A model generated the notes under the pieces. The model did no database searches and was not told the origin of the DNA. It saw only the letters and a program-made list of their open reading frames with translations. Made by a program: the position numbers and the translations under genes. This document shows, piece by piece, positions 25,532-52,338 of a stretch of DNA of 64,000 nucleotides (positions are counted from its first letter, which is position 1; the number at the start of each line of letters is the position of its first letter). The stretch is from Gadus chalcogrammus (Eukaryota; Chordata; Actinopteri; Gadiformes; Gadidae): the NCBI RefSeq assembly GCF_026213295.1, contig NC_079417.1, forward strand, positions 2,713,100 to 2,777,099, in the 5' to 3' direction.

Positions 25532-28500
25532 ATGACTGGATCCTGGAGAGTATTCCTGCTCTGTAGTCTCCTGCAAGGTAAACATCTCAACCCTCCCTGT
25601 TGATACCTGTAATGGGTACTATATTAATACCTGTAGCACTGAAGTACTCTCTGTAGTACTCATATAATACCTGTAGTACTTGCTCATATAACTCTCATAA
25701 TACCTGTAGTACTCTCTGTAGTCCTCTGTTAATAGTACTCTCTTAATACTTGTAGTGCCCTAGTACCCTTTTATTACCTGTACTCTCTTAATACCTGTAG
25801 TACCCTCTGTTAATTAATACGTGGAGTATTCACTGTAATCCTGTGTTAATACCTGTAGTAGTCTCTGTGATCCTCTGTGTGTGTTCACTATAAAACATAA
25901 GATTTTGAAACTAATTTGAAAAATAACATCCAATTCAAAAATAATAGTGATAATAATAATAATAAATAACTTAGTATATAACATTACTAATTAATAATAA
26001 TTTATTGATTCTAATTAATGATCTTGTTTTGTAGGAAGTTCAATGTTGCATTCAAATATTTCAGTCAGTTTGTGCATCGATTGAGCCTTTGGATTTGTCA
26101 ACCTCTTGTTTTAAAGGTGCTGGGTGTTACCAAAGATTTGAGGCCCTAATGCCAGAAAGAGTGACGACACTCAGTGGATCCTGTGTTACCGTTCCTTGTT
26201 CCTTCACCTTGGAGGACAGGTATAAAGACAAGCTACATCATGGATGTATACCAACATGGAAAAAAGGAGAACAATTGATCAGTAATACAACATTCAGGGG
26301 AAATCTAAAGGCGTACAACTGTACTACAACATTCAATAACGTACTTGAAGACAATGTTCAATATTATTTTAGAATTGACTGTGGAGATGGAAGATGGGAG
26401 ATTTGGAATCAACTCAAGTATAGTTTTAAAGAAAACCCAGTGACCTTCATGATCAAGGGTAAGTGCAATGTGTGTCCGTCTGAAACAAACATGTCTCTAA
26501 GTCCTATTGTTCTTACCGTGGTTCAGATGATGCTGAATGCTGGTAATGCTTGGGTCTCCATAGTAACCTCTCTAAATTGGTTTGGTACCCAGGGCTCCCT
26601 GATGCACCTCGTTTGACCCCCCCCAAGGAGCCGGTGGTGGAGGGGACTCCTGTGGAGCTGGGGTGCTCTGCCCCGTCCTACTGTGACACCCACCCCCCCA
26701 CTGTGACGTGGACCCCCGCCCTGGGGCTCAGCACCCAGCTCCAGCAGAACGATACCGTGACCTCCACTCTGACCTTCAATGCCTCCCTCCTCCACCATGG
26801 AAACAATGTCTCCTGCACTGCGGCCTACTACATACCATCTGGGAACAAAACTGTGACGTCTACAATATACAAGATACTCAGTATCTCATGTGAGTCAATG
26901 TACTACCTTTTCAATGAAACGTACATTTTATCATTTGTTTACATTTTTATATTGATCTTCTCTGTAAATATACCTTTTTTCCCTTGATCTTAGAAGACAA
27001 AGCAGTGGGTTGATAAACAACTTTTCATGATTCTCCTGTTTTTCAATTCAATGACTTTATTTTATTGTATTCAGAACAGTTTTGTTAAATTCACAACATC
27101 TGACCAACATGACAGTGGAGCTGAGGGCTAGGCTCTGATTGGTGGGTTCTCTCTCAGATGCCCCCAGGAACACCTCTGCTGTCGGCAGCCCGTGTCTTCC
27201 AGCCAGAGAGGGAGGCTGCCTGAACCTGACCTGCTCCAGTCATGCTAACCCTGCTGTCAGCGAGGTCACCTGGTACCGAATACACAGAGAACACATCCTT
27301 AAGATCGGGACTGGATCTTCTCTGTCCATCCAGCTGTGGAACGCCAATAACGTTTTCTTCTGTGAGGTCCGGAATGACTTTGGCACAGAAAAGTCTACTG
27401 TCTACAAGATCGACATTCAAAGTAAGTTGATTCAAAACAGGAAACAACCCTGAGCTTGGTGATGTACCTAAAGGTTTCCTCGATCTAAGACAGAAGACAA
27501 AGCAGTGTATTGATAAATAATTCAAAGTAAGATTGACTCAAAACCAGTGAGCAAATGAAAAGGTTATTTTATTCAAACCTGAATATGTTCATTTCAGTTT
27601 TAGTTCTGCTTTTTGTGATGACTGACTGCTTATTGTGAGATCGACATTCAAAGTAAGATTGACTAAAAAACAGGAACGATCCTGAGTTTGGTGATGTAGT
27701 GATAACAATCTTTTTTGTTGAACAGGAAGTAAGATGACTTGCTTGATATTCTCTCTTCTTGTTGTCTTTCCCCTTCCCCGTATTCACAGTTCCTTCACAG
27801 ATCTTTAATATTCCAGACTTGGTGCTATGCATTGGCAAATCTGCTGTGATATTCGTGGGCATAGTGTGCGTGGTCGTGTGTATTATAAGGTAAGTCTACA
27901 TCATGAAGTCGTACACATTCACTGTGTCGTTTAGCATCCTACAAGCAGACTGAGGACATGGGGAACTGAACCCCAGGGGCACAGTTGAGCGTTGACAGTG
28001 TAGAGTGTAATGACGGTTGCCAACTAGGCCTACTCCTCAAGTACCAACTACGTACACTTATTATGCCCTGCTGTTCAATAAATCTGAAAACGTTTAAGGC
28101 AAGATATATGCATAATATTTGCAAAACATATATTTTTAATCAATGAGGGCAATTTAAAGAAACCATAAAGAGATTCAGCAGCATTAACAGTGCTGCCAGG
28201 TGCTCGTCACGTCGTGTAGCTTCACTGCTGGAGCTTCTGATCTAAAAAGGTTTATCACACATCAATCGTGTGTGGGACAAATCAAATTATTTACAATAAC
28301 CCGTGTATTGTTATCTATGTAGCAGCGAATCCGAAATAGACAGAGATTCTAATTTTACTGCATTGAGCTCAGTCCACCCCGTGCATTATACACTGTCTAG
28401 TCTGTCCCCCTGGAGCTCATTATTTTTCCGGTTGTATTCCGGTCAACGGGAGTGGGACAGCGCTCTCTATATAATAGCTCTGCCAGAACCTTTCAACTGG

Positions 28501-28768
28501 TTTCCAAACCCCCTGACCAATAGACCATCCCACCCCCTCTGATATACAGTTTGCTCTACTGTGTATTCTTTTGATTTCAGAACTCGGAAAGTGGGTGAGG
28601 AGACGCGGTCCTTTAACGCTGCCACTGTGAAGCGAGCCCCCCCAGACGAGGAGGAGTCCCAGGTAACGTGGATACAAGCTCCACACTGACCTCTGGGATA
28701 TTTGTGGAGCTCTGTTGTGTTTGAAGACCCATTCTGTGTCTCAGGTCATCTTCGGATGTAGTATATAA
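25532..28768 (+). CDS. Siglec-like Ig receptor 1, probable activating type (TM lysine, short tail)
   Basis: Single-pass immune receptor, about 400 residues. Exons: 25532-25577 (signal, MTGSWRVFLLCSLL), 26069-26458 (V-set), 26593-26889 (C2), 27158-27421 (C2), 27790-27889 (TM), 28581-28662 and 28745-28768 (tail). The V-set has GSCVTVPCSF and YYFRIDCG; the arginine matches the sialic-acid-binding Arg of Siglec V domains. The membrane segment (LVLCIGKSAVIFVGIVCVVV) carries a lysine at about residue 349. The tail ends after VIFGCSI with no tyrosine motif. A lysine in the membrane plus a short tail is typical of receptors that signal through DAP12. One extra base after 26035 breaks the ancestral V-exon start; an AG at 26067-26068 restores the frame. 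The last exon is uncertain. Confidence 0.68.
25590..25880. repeat. 'TACCTGTAGTACTCTCTG' repeats in intron 1, gene 1
   Basis: Degenerate tandem units built on 'taatacctgtagtactctctgtagtactc'. Homologous repeats lie at 32340-32600 in gene 2, with different copy order. Confidence 0.85.
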
Positions 28769-29552
28769 CTTTTTTTTAATAAGTTGATAACCATCGGTGT
28801 CAGTGGCAGCCTGCCCTATACGCTGAGTATGCAGTTGTGTGGACCAGCTAAGCCAGTTCACAAAAGTTAATTAATTCTCTAATTCAAGATCCATTCTGAA
28901 GGGGTTATGTTGCCCTCTGGTGGTGATTTGCATTCACAGCCCAGGTAGAGAAGGCTTGTAGTTGTCCAGAGTGAATTTTAACGCAATATATACTGTTTCT
29001 TACATTGTGTAAAACATGACAGCAAATCTATTGAAATTAATAAATGTATTAATTGTAATTCCAGCCTTTTGGCCAAATAAACATTGGTCAAGTTTCTACA
29101 AGGTTTTATAGCAATGTCTAATGTTGATGTGTAGCCATCTCTTTTAAACAATTGCAGTCTTCAGTTGTTGTTTTTTAAGTCACAGTTTTCAGCTCAAGGC
29201 AAGGAGCGGCCCCAAAAAAAAGTCTTGCCTCGGGGCCCCTACTGCCTAGAGCCAACACTGACAAGTAGCATACCTTGGGGCCCATGGTACCAACCAGTCT
29301 TCCTGGTCAGTATTAAACAAGAGCAGTGTTTACAGTATCAAGAGAGAACAATATAAACAGTGTTATCAGATGACCGTATAATCAGTAAGCATTTTCAGGA
29401 GGGGACAGTATAAACTGGCAGAGTCTGATGGGACTCTGGGGCTGGGTGAGGCTGCACACCTGTTTCACATTGAGTAATCAGTGTGCACAGGTTAAACCAG
29501 CCGTCTGCACTCACACTCGGGGAGATCTCCTGGATGGCAGCAGAGCACCCTT

Positions 29553-30141
29553 TGTCACAATGTCAGACTTTTGTTATAGACCACTAGATGTCGCCATTTC
29601 TGACTTTCTGTTCTGTTCTGTGTTTTTTCCATCTAATTATGTCTCTTGTTAAGCAGACTCACCTGCCCCATGTTAATTAGTCATGTGATTTGTTCAGCCA
29701 TTTTGTCTCACGGTATTTAAGCCTGATCTTTCCACTCTGTATCTGTTGAGTCTTCACTGAACCCCCGTGAGTTAACCTTAGTCTTAAACAGTATTTGCTG
29801 ATTGCCTTCTTGTGCTTTGACCCTGGACTGTTTTTCTCCTCTGAGTTTGGGATTACCCTGTTGATTTGTTCGCTCTTTCTGGATTGATCTTGTTGCCAAC
29901 CTTTGCCTCTCTGTTTACCCTGCCTTTTGGATTACCCCTTGGATTTACTGTCAATGTGCTTTGCCTTTTTGGATTCTGGGACTGAGTTTTTGTGTTTTTT
30001 GCTTTTTTTTAATATTTGGACTTTGTTTATGTTTTTGGATCTTCTGAGCTTTATTGGAACTTTATTTTTCTGAGGAATAAATACCTTAAAACTTGCTTTG
30101 CACTTGAGTCACCCTAGCTTTCTGTGTACCATACCGTGACA
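29553..30141 (+). mobile_element. Solo LTR, unit 2
   Basis: Same element and same CCCTT target duplication (29548-29552 and 30142-30146) as 23549-24100. It was present before the segmental duplication. It is slightly longer, with an extra ~35 bases of T-rich sequence near 30010. Confidence 0.75.
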
Positions 30142-30284
30142 CCCTTGACATGTTAATTTTCACATTTTTCAATAAACCATATTTTTAACACCACATCCGT
30201 ACATCCTCTGTCTGGAGGAGCCCAAAATAAGTCACCTAGGTGGGGTGGGGCAGCGTCCTAGGTGGAGTATAACATGGACATTTA

Positions 30285-31420
30285 CTACAGCCAGTATAAA
30301 CGGAGCAGGATCAACAGTATTAACAGTGATTAGTATCAACAGTATTAACAGAGCAGTATTAACAGAGATTAGTATTAACAGTTCGACTGCGTCTCGAGGA
30401 GACTGGGGGCGGGGCCCTGCTCATGTGTTGGAGGTCGTGGGAGGAGCCAGTGGCTCATCACGGAGAGTTTAGTATCAACAGTATTAACAGAGATTAGTAT
30501 TAACAGTTGTGCCGACCCTGCGTCTCGAGGAGACTGGGGGCGGGTCCCCTGCTCGTGTGTTGGAGGTCGTGGGAGGAGCCAGTGGCTCATCACGGAGAGG
30601 TGGGTGGATGGGTGGAAGCACCCGTGTCATGTGTTCTCAGAAGCTGCCATTTTGAATGATGCCGTCTCCAAGCCCTCGACCCCACTGCACTCGCTTTCCG
30701 TTGTGCAGGCTGATCAACTTCCTGTTTTCTGTTCCATTACCCTGCTTTGTCGACTCTACACCACTACATAACATATATCCATCATCCACTTTCTGTGTTA
30801 CTGATGCTGCTGATCTACACATGTCATTACTTCAATTTAGTGGTCTTCCTTCATTCAATTATGTTAGGTTTACTCTTTCAATCATCAACTCTGCAATAGT
30901 TTGATACGGCCTAGAGCTGGGTCTAAACGCAGTATAAACAGAACAGTATCAACAGTATTAACAAAGAACAGTATCAATAGTATTAACAGAATAGTATCAA
31001 CAGTATCAACAGTATTAACAAAGAACATTATCAAAAGTATTAACAAAGAACATCAACAGTATTAACAGAACAGTATCAACAGTATTAACAGTATTAACAA
31101 ATAACATTATCAACAGTATCAACAGTGAGAAGAATTAACAGAACTGTATCAACGAGGTTAACAGAGAACAGTATCAACAGTGTTAACAGAGAAAAGTATC
31201 ATCAGAGAACCACATGAACGGTGTTAACATTATTAACAAAATGAATAGAAGTCAGTATCAACAGTATTACCAGTGAACAGTGTGAACGGCTTTAACAGTG
31301 TTTACAATAGTAACAGTATTAACAGAGACCAGTATCAATAGTATTAATAGAGAACAGTATTAGCTGCATTAACAGCGTTAACATTATTAACAGTAGTAGC
31401 AATTAACAGTATTAAGGGTA
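30285..31420. repeat. Irregular 'AGTATTAACAG' repeats, unit 2
   Basis: Expanded relative to unit 1. It includes two copies of a ~80-bp GC-rich segment ('tcgaggagactgggggcggg', about 30393 and 30523) that occurs once in unit 1 (24315). Confidence 0.85.
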
Positions 31421-32017
31421 ATTGCTAATCAACAGTCATACAGTGCAGTATTAATATTGGTTGATTATGGTTTTGTTGAACCTTTAATCTCTAACTATAT
31501 ATTCTTCCTGTATGTTGGCTCAGCTCTAGGTTATGTCTCTGCTCGTGTACATTTTAATAAGTTCCTCATTCACTCACCTCACCACGGCGTAGAGAGAAAG
31601 ATGAAGTAAAGCTTTTACTCTTCAGGAACTTCATATCGAGTCCTTCACCTCTATCACGTAAGTCAACTCTATGTCTGGTTGATAGAACAAAGGAACACAA
31701 TTAATGATTACATGTATTGATATATATTATTTTTGGTTTTATTCAAGCAATACCTGTTTTAGTTAATGTAAGGGTGTTATCTTTTGTTTTCCTGTTTATA
31801 TCTCTGTCTAAACTTCTCAAGAGTTGAACACGTCCAATTGTTATCTTTAAAGGTAATACATCACAGATGCATGGTTATTATCATTGTTCTTCTTTGAATA
31901 TTGGTATTATATGATGGAAAATTTGTTTAATTAGTCATGGTAAAAGTGGTCGATTTGCTGATATTTTGAAATGGACATTTCTATAGCATTTAACAATGTC
32001 TTTATATTATTACTCTT

Positions 32018-32177
32018 ATCTTTTTAAGTACTCATTATTGAATACTTGCTTTATTGTTTCTTGTTTACTGTTCATTGTTTGTTAAGATCGTGCGCAACGA
32101 ATACGAATACCGAGACAAATTCCTAATATGTGTAAATGTATTTGGCAATAAACATTTTTTGATTCTGATTCTGATTA
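32018..32177 (+). mobile_element. LINE 3' tail in intron 1 of gene 2
   Basis: Ends with 'tttggcaataaacattttttgattctgattctgatt', the 3' terminus typical of fish L2-like LINEs with ATTCTG end repeats. It is absent from the equivalent place in unit 1 (about 25430), so it inserted after the duplication. Confidence 0.65.
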
Positions 32178-32275
32178 GTGTAGTACTGAATACCTTAAGG
32201 GTAGTACGATGTTAAGTGTAGTACAGAAGTTAATGAGATCTTTGTATTTCTCCTGATGAAGTTCTGGAGGAGAAC

Positions 32276-38416
<6,141 letters not shown>

Positions 38417-38464
38417 GTTCCTGGGGCAGAGACCCGCTGGGGCCCCAAGTGGGGGTGGATGAGG

Positions 38465-38760
38465 GATGAGCTAAGGGCTAGAGGGATGAGTTAAGGGCTA
38501 CATTGATGGGTAAAGGCTAGAGGGATGAGTTAAGGGCTACATTGATGGGTAAAGGCTAGAGGGATGAGTTAGGGGCTACATTGATGGGTAAAGGCTAGAG
38601 GGATGAGTTAAGGGCTACATTGATGGGTAAAGGCTAGAGGGATGAGTTAGGGGCTACATTGATGGGTAAAGGCTAGAGGGATGAGTTAAGGGCTACATTG
38701 ATGGGTAAAGGCTAAAGGGATGAGTTAGGGGCTACAGGGATGATTTAATCCTAGAGGGAT
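38465..38760. repeat. 39-bp minisatellite in 3' UTR of Siglec-like gene 2
   Basis: About seven units of 'agggatgagttaagggctac' plus 'attgatgggtaaaggctag', starting about 50 bases after the stop codon. Confidence 0.9.
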
Positions 38761-39049
38761 GAGCAAACAACTGAGTAAGGGGCTAGACCAGATGTCCAGT
38801 AAACCAGAGGATAAAATCCCACAGGTTGTTTTTTTTATGGGATAAGAATTATTATTGTTATTATATAGTTGGTTTTACTTTTAAAATAGGATTATTATTG
38901 ACAAACCAGTCATTAGTCATACTGTGTATTTCTGATATTTTGTTTACTATTTGTTTACCGTATGTGTATTGAATAATACCAAATATTACCATCTTGTTGT
39001 GTCTTGTGTCTTATTTTCAACCAAAGACAACATTTTCAAAATGGATGGC

Positions 39050-39055
39050 AATAAA
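39050..39055 (+). terminator. Candidate polyadenylation signal, Siglec-like gene 2
   Basis: AATAAA, 634 bases after the stop codon, at the end of a plausible AT-rich 3' UTR. Confidence 0.45.
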
Positions 39056-39447
39056 AACACTTCATACAAGTTATATTCCATCATCGGGACGTGATGCTTT
39101 GACAAGAAGCAAAAGCAGAAGTGAAGTCTTAACAGTTTAGGTTTAACTTTGAGACCTCAATGATGTAAAACCAAAATAGAAATAGGAAACATTTATTCAA
39201 GCAACAGGTTTATGTGAATAGATAGTGTTCTTAAAATATGAAGGCTAAAGAGCATGGGCAGCAGCCAACATTTCGTGATAAGAGGAAGTTAGAACAAGTC
39301 AGATTGAGATTAAATCCATCACATTATCCCTTCAACAAGTCCAATGCACTTATGTGTAAAACAAATTAAATGATGAACAGAGGAAATGAATCCTTTAGAC
39401 AATTATTAGTATAAGCAGGTAATATGTTGACAATTTCAATTCACACA

Positions 39448-39453
39448 GACACA

Positions 39454-39528
<75 letters not shown>

Positions 39529-39575
39529 TTAAGCACTTTGAGATTCTTGAATATAAAGTGCATTATAAATAAAAT

Positions 39576-39610
<35 letters not shown>

Positions 39611-39612
39611 TA
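39448..39612. repeat. (AC)n and (ATT)n microsatellites
   Basis: An AC tract at about 39448-39528 and an ATT tract at about 39578-39611, just downstream of the stop codon of the minus-strand VSIG10L-like gene. Confidence 0.95.
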
Positions 39613-39630
39613 TAAAATCGTTTTGCTTCT

Positions 39631-45893
<6,263 letters not shown>

Positions 45894-46130
45894 ATTGAAT
45901 AAAACATGAAAAACAGGAGAACCAGTGGGCCAACAGGCAGAGTTGGTAGATATGCGCCTTCTACGGCAAACTGCACAGCGGGTGAGTCCTATTTCCCGGC
46001 ATATCCCAGGCCGGAGTATAGTGTGGACGACCTTGGGTGGGTCAGCGGAGGTTTGTCTCTCGGTGTAAACCACACCTTTCGGACCACTACAATACCCGGT
46101 TTGTTTAGCGCTGGGTTTACCTGGGAATGA

Positions 46131-46131
<1 letters not shown>

Positions 46132-46216
<85 letters not shown>
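46132..46216. repeat. (TG)n microsatellite upstream of VSIG10L-like start
   Basis: About 85 bases, some 240 bases upstream of the minus-strand start codon, in the etfb-VSIG10L intergenic region. Confidence 0.95.
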
Positions 46217-46220
<4 letters not shown>

Positions 46221-47011
46221 GCAGTTCTATGTGAAGCGGGTACCAATTTCTGAAGCATAGAGCAGCATGTGTTCTTTTTTTAAAAACAATTAACCGAAAA
46301 CTTTCTGTTAATACTTACGGACTAATCCTTGCAGCCCTCATCTTAATCATCACATTAGAACACAGAGCTCATCACATGAACAGGTAGGACCACATCCAGA
46401 ATGACGTCTCTTGTTGACTGTAAATTGTATGTGTAGCTTTGACCCAAGTCAGCAGATATCCGAAATTGGATTTTATAACGGCAAGGAAAGAGAAAACTGT
46501 AGGGTTTCTGGGTTTAAAATGCTCAAATGAAAAAGACATGGCCGGGATAAGAACACCGTAGTTTTTATTGTCATCGTAGAGGTCTGTACAATCTGTGTGG
46601 AGTTGAGGCGCTTGCGGTAAAGAGAATTTCATGTTTAGTTGTACCGAGTGGCAGGACCGGGCTAACAACCCATAGGTGTCCGTTTGGACCCATATTTACA
46701 TTTACAGCATGAACACAGCGTGCTGTCAGCAGGTTACAGGGGAGGCGTTAGTCTGGGCTGCGCTAGAGTAACAACAGATGAGTCTTTGAAAGGGGACAGA
46801 GGAGGAGTCCAGCGGAGGAGTTGGACCGCTGCCGTTCTCCAGCTGATCCAGCAGGGGGCGCCAAAGGCAAGTGTATCCGCCTGCAGAGCAACAGGAGCCC
46901 GACAATGCTACTCCACCGGACCCTTCAGGTGCCCTGAAAACACAACACAGGCAACAGTACGTGCGTTACCATTAACGGCAAGTATTGAGAACAGATTACA
47001 AAAATTCATAA

Positions 47012-47017
47012 TTTATT
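47012..47017 (-). terminator. etfb: Candidate polyadenylation signal of etfb
   Basis: AATAAA on the minus strand, about 270 bases after the etfb stop codon. Confidence 0.4.
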
Positions 47018-47287
47018 CATCTAGCTCTTTTAATTTTTTGAAAATTGCTTTTATCCAAAGCGACTTGCAGGCGAGGCGGAGGACGACCAAAAGCACACAA
47101 CAGTTTAAGTAGCTACTAGGAAAGTGATAGCGCTGCACAACCTAGTTCCTAAACATGCACTGGACAGAGTGCAGAGCAGCTCTAGGAGTCAGAAATACAA
47201 GGTTACCATTTACATCGCCGAACACAACAGAAGTATTTCTCAAAGACAGGTGTAGTTCCGTCTGCTACTCACGTTCCCAGGGGGTCC

Positions 47288-51368
<4,081 letters not shown>

Positions 51369-52338
51369 GTCTATAGACTTCGTTGTAGCAGCTAGCAAGG
51401 TTAGCTCATCGGTCACCGCTGGCAAGTCGGAAATATTAGAAGGTCCTCCTCTCGCCTCAACCAATGGGAGTTGAGCAAAATGGGGGAAAAAAACATTCGC
51501 GTTCCTCTCACAGCCAATGACATCTGTGTGGTGCTCTTATCATCTCTGTTGGAAACAAGTTCGACCAGAAGAAAGGTTCCGCACAATGTGGGGTAAAGTT
51601 CATTATCTTCTGTGGTTCATTCACATTGGAAGGTTTGCCCTGTAGTGGTAGAAATTAGTTATTGATTGACTGTAATACACAAAACGATTTATTAAAGGTG
51701 TTTTAATGTATATATTTTGGCAATTCTACACCTAGATTGACATATTTGATTGATTTGTCCTGTTCGCTTGACATTTATGATCTATGTTATTTAGTATAAA
51801 CTTGAGACAGGGATTTTTATATAAGTGGTAATTATTGAATATTCATTAAAAAATATAAAACTTACGAAATTTGTCCGAGATGGGCTTTATCTAATACGTA
51901 ATCAGTACTCGAGTTTCTTTATTATAAATTCTAAATAAATAGATAGAATGAATAGAAGCTGCTATGTGGATTCAACATATATATGATATATATTTATGAC
52001 TAGCAGTGAACATTAAAATAATGTAAAATATTTTATATTTATTTGTTGCTTAATGTGCTTATAACACCTCAACAGAGTGTTAAATCTGACCAGACTACCT
52101 ACTGACGAAATTGTCATATTTATAGACGGACAAAGAAGAGCGCCTCTACAGAAGTGCCCCTTTAGCGCCCCCTTCCTCCACCAGCGCCTCTGTCTTCATA
52201 TCCAGCCGACCCTCCTCACGTGTCCTGGGCTCTCTCTCTCGCTCCCTCTCTCTCTCTCACATGACCGAGTGTTTGTTCCCGTGATCACGACTTCCATCCC
52301 CGTCGAGGAACCGAATATCACTTTCTCCTCCAACCCTG
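51369..52338. promoter_or_regulatory. Shared etfb/usf2 head-to-head promoter region
   Basis: 970 bases between the start codons of etfb (minus) and usf2 (plus). CCAAT-type motifs occur near 51460 (CCAATGG) and 51513 (CCAATG) on the etfb side. The palindromic E-box CACGTG at 52217-52222 is the canonical USF binding site and lies about 120 bases upstream of the usf2 start. I see no TATA box near either start codon. A bidirectional promoter is likely but not proven. Confidence 0.5.

Larger units (their letters stand above)
21725..28690 (+). repeat. Segmental duplication, unit 1 (Siglec-like gene 1)
   Basis: Blocks starting 'ggcaaaataaactcgtcaag' (21733) and 'ggccaaataaacattggtcaag' (29070) are homologous. 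Homology resumes through the solo LTR, the 'cagtattaacag' repeats, the 5' UTR exon, signal exon, V-set exon and C2 exons of both receptors. Unit 1 has about 1.37 kb extra (22020-23395) that is absent from unit 2. Confidence 0.85.
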
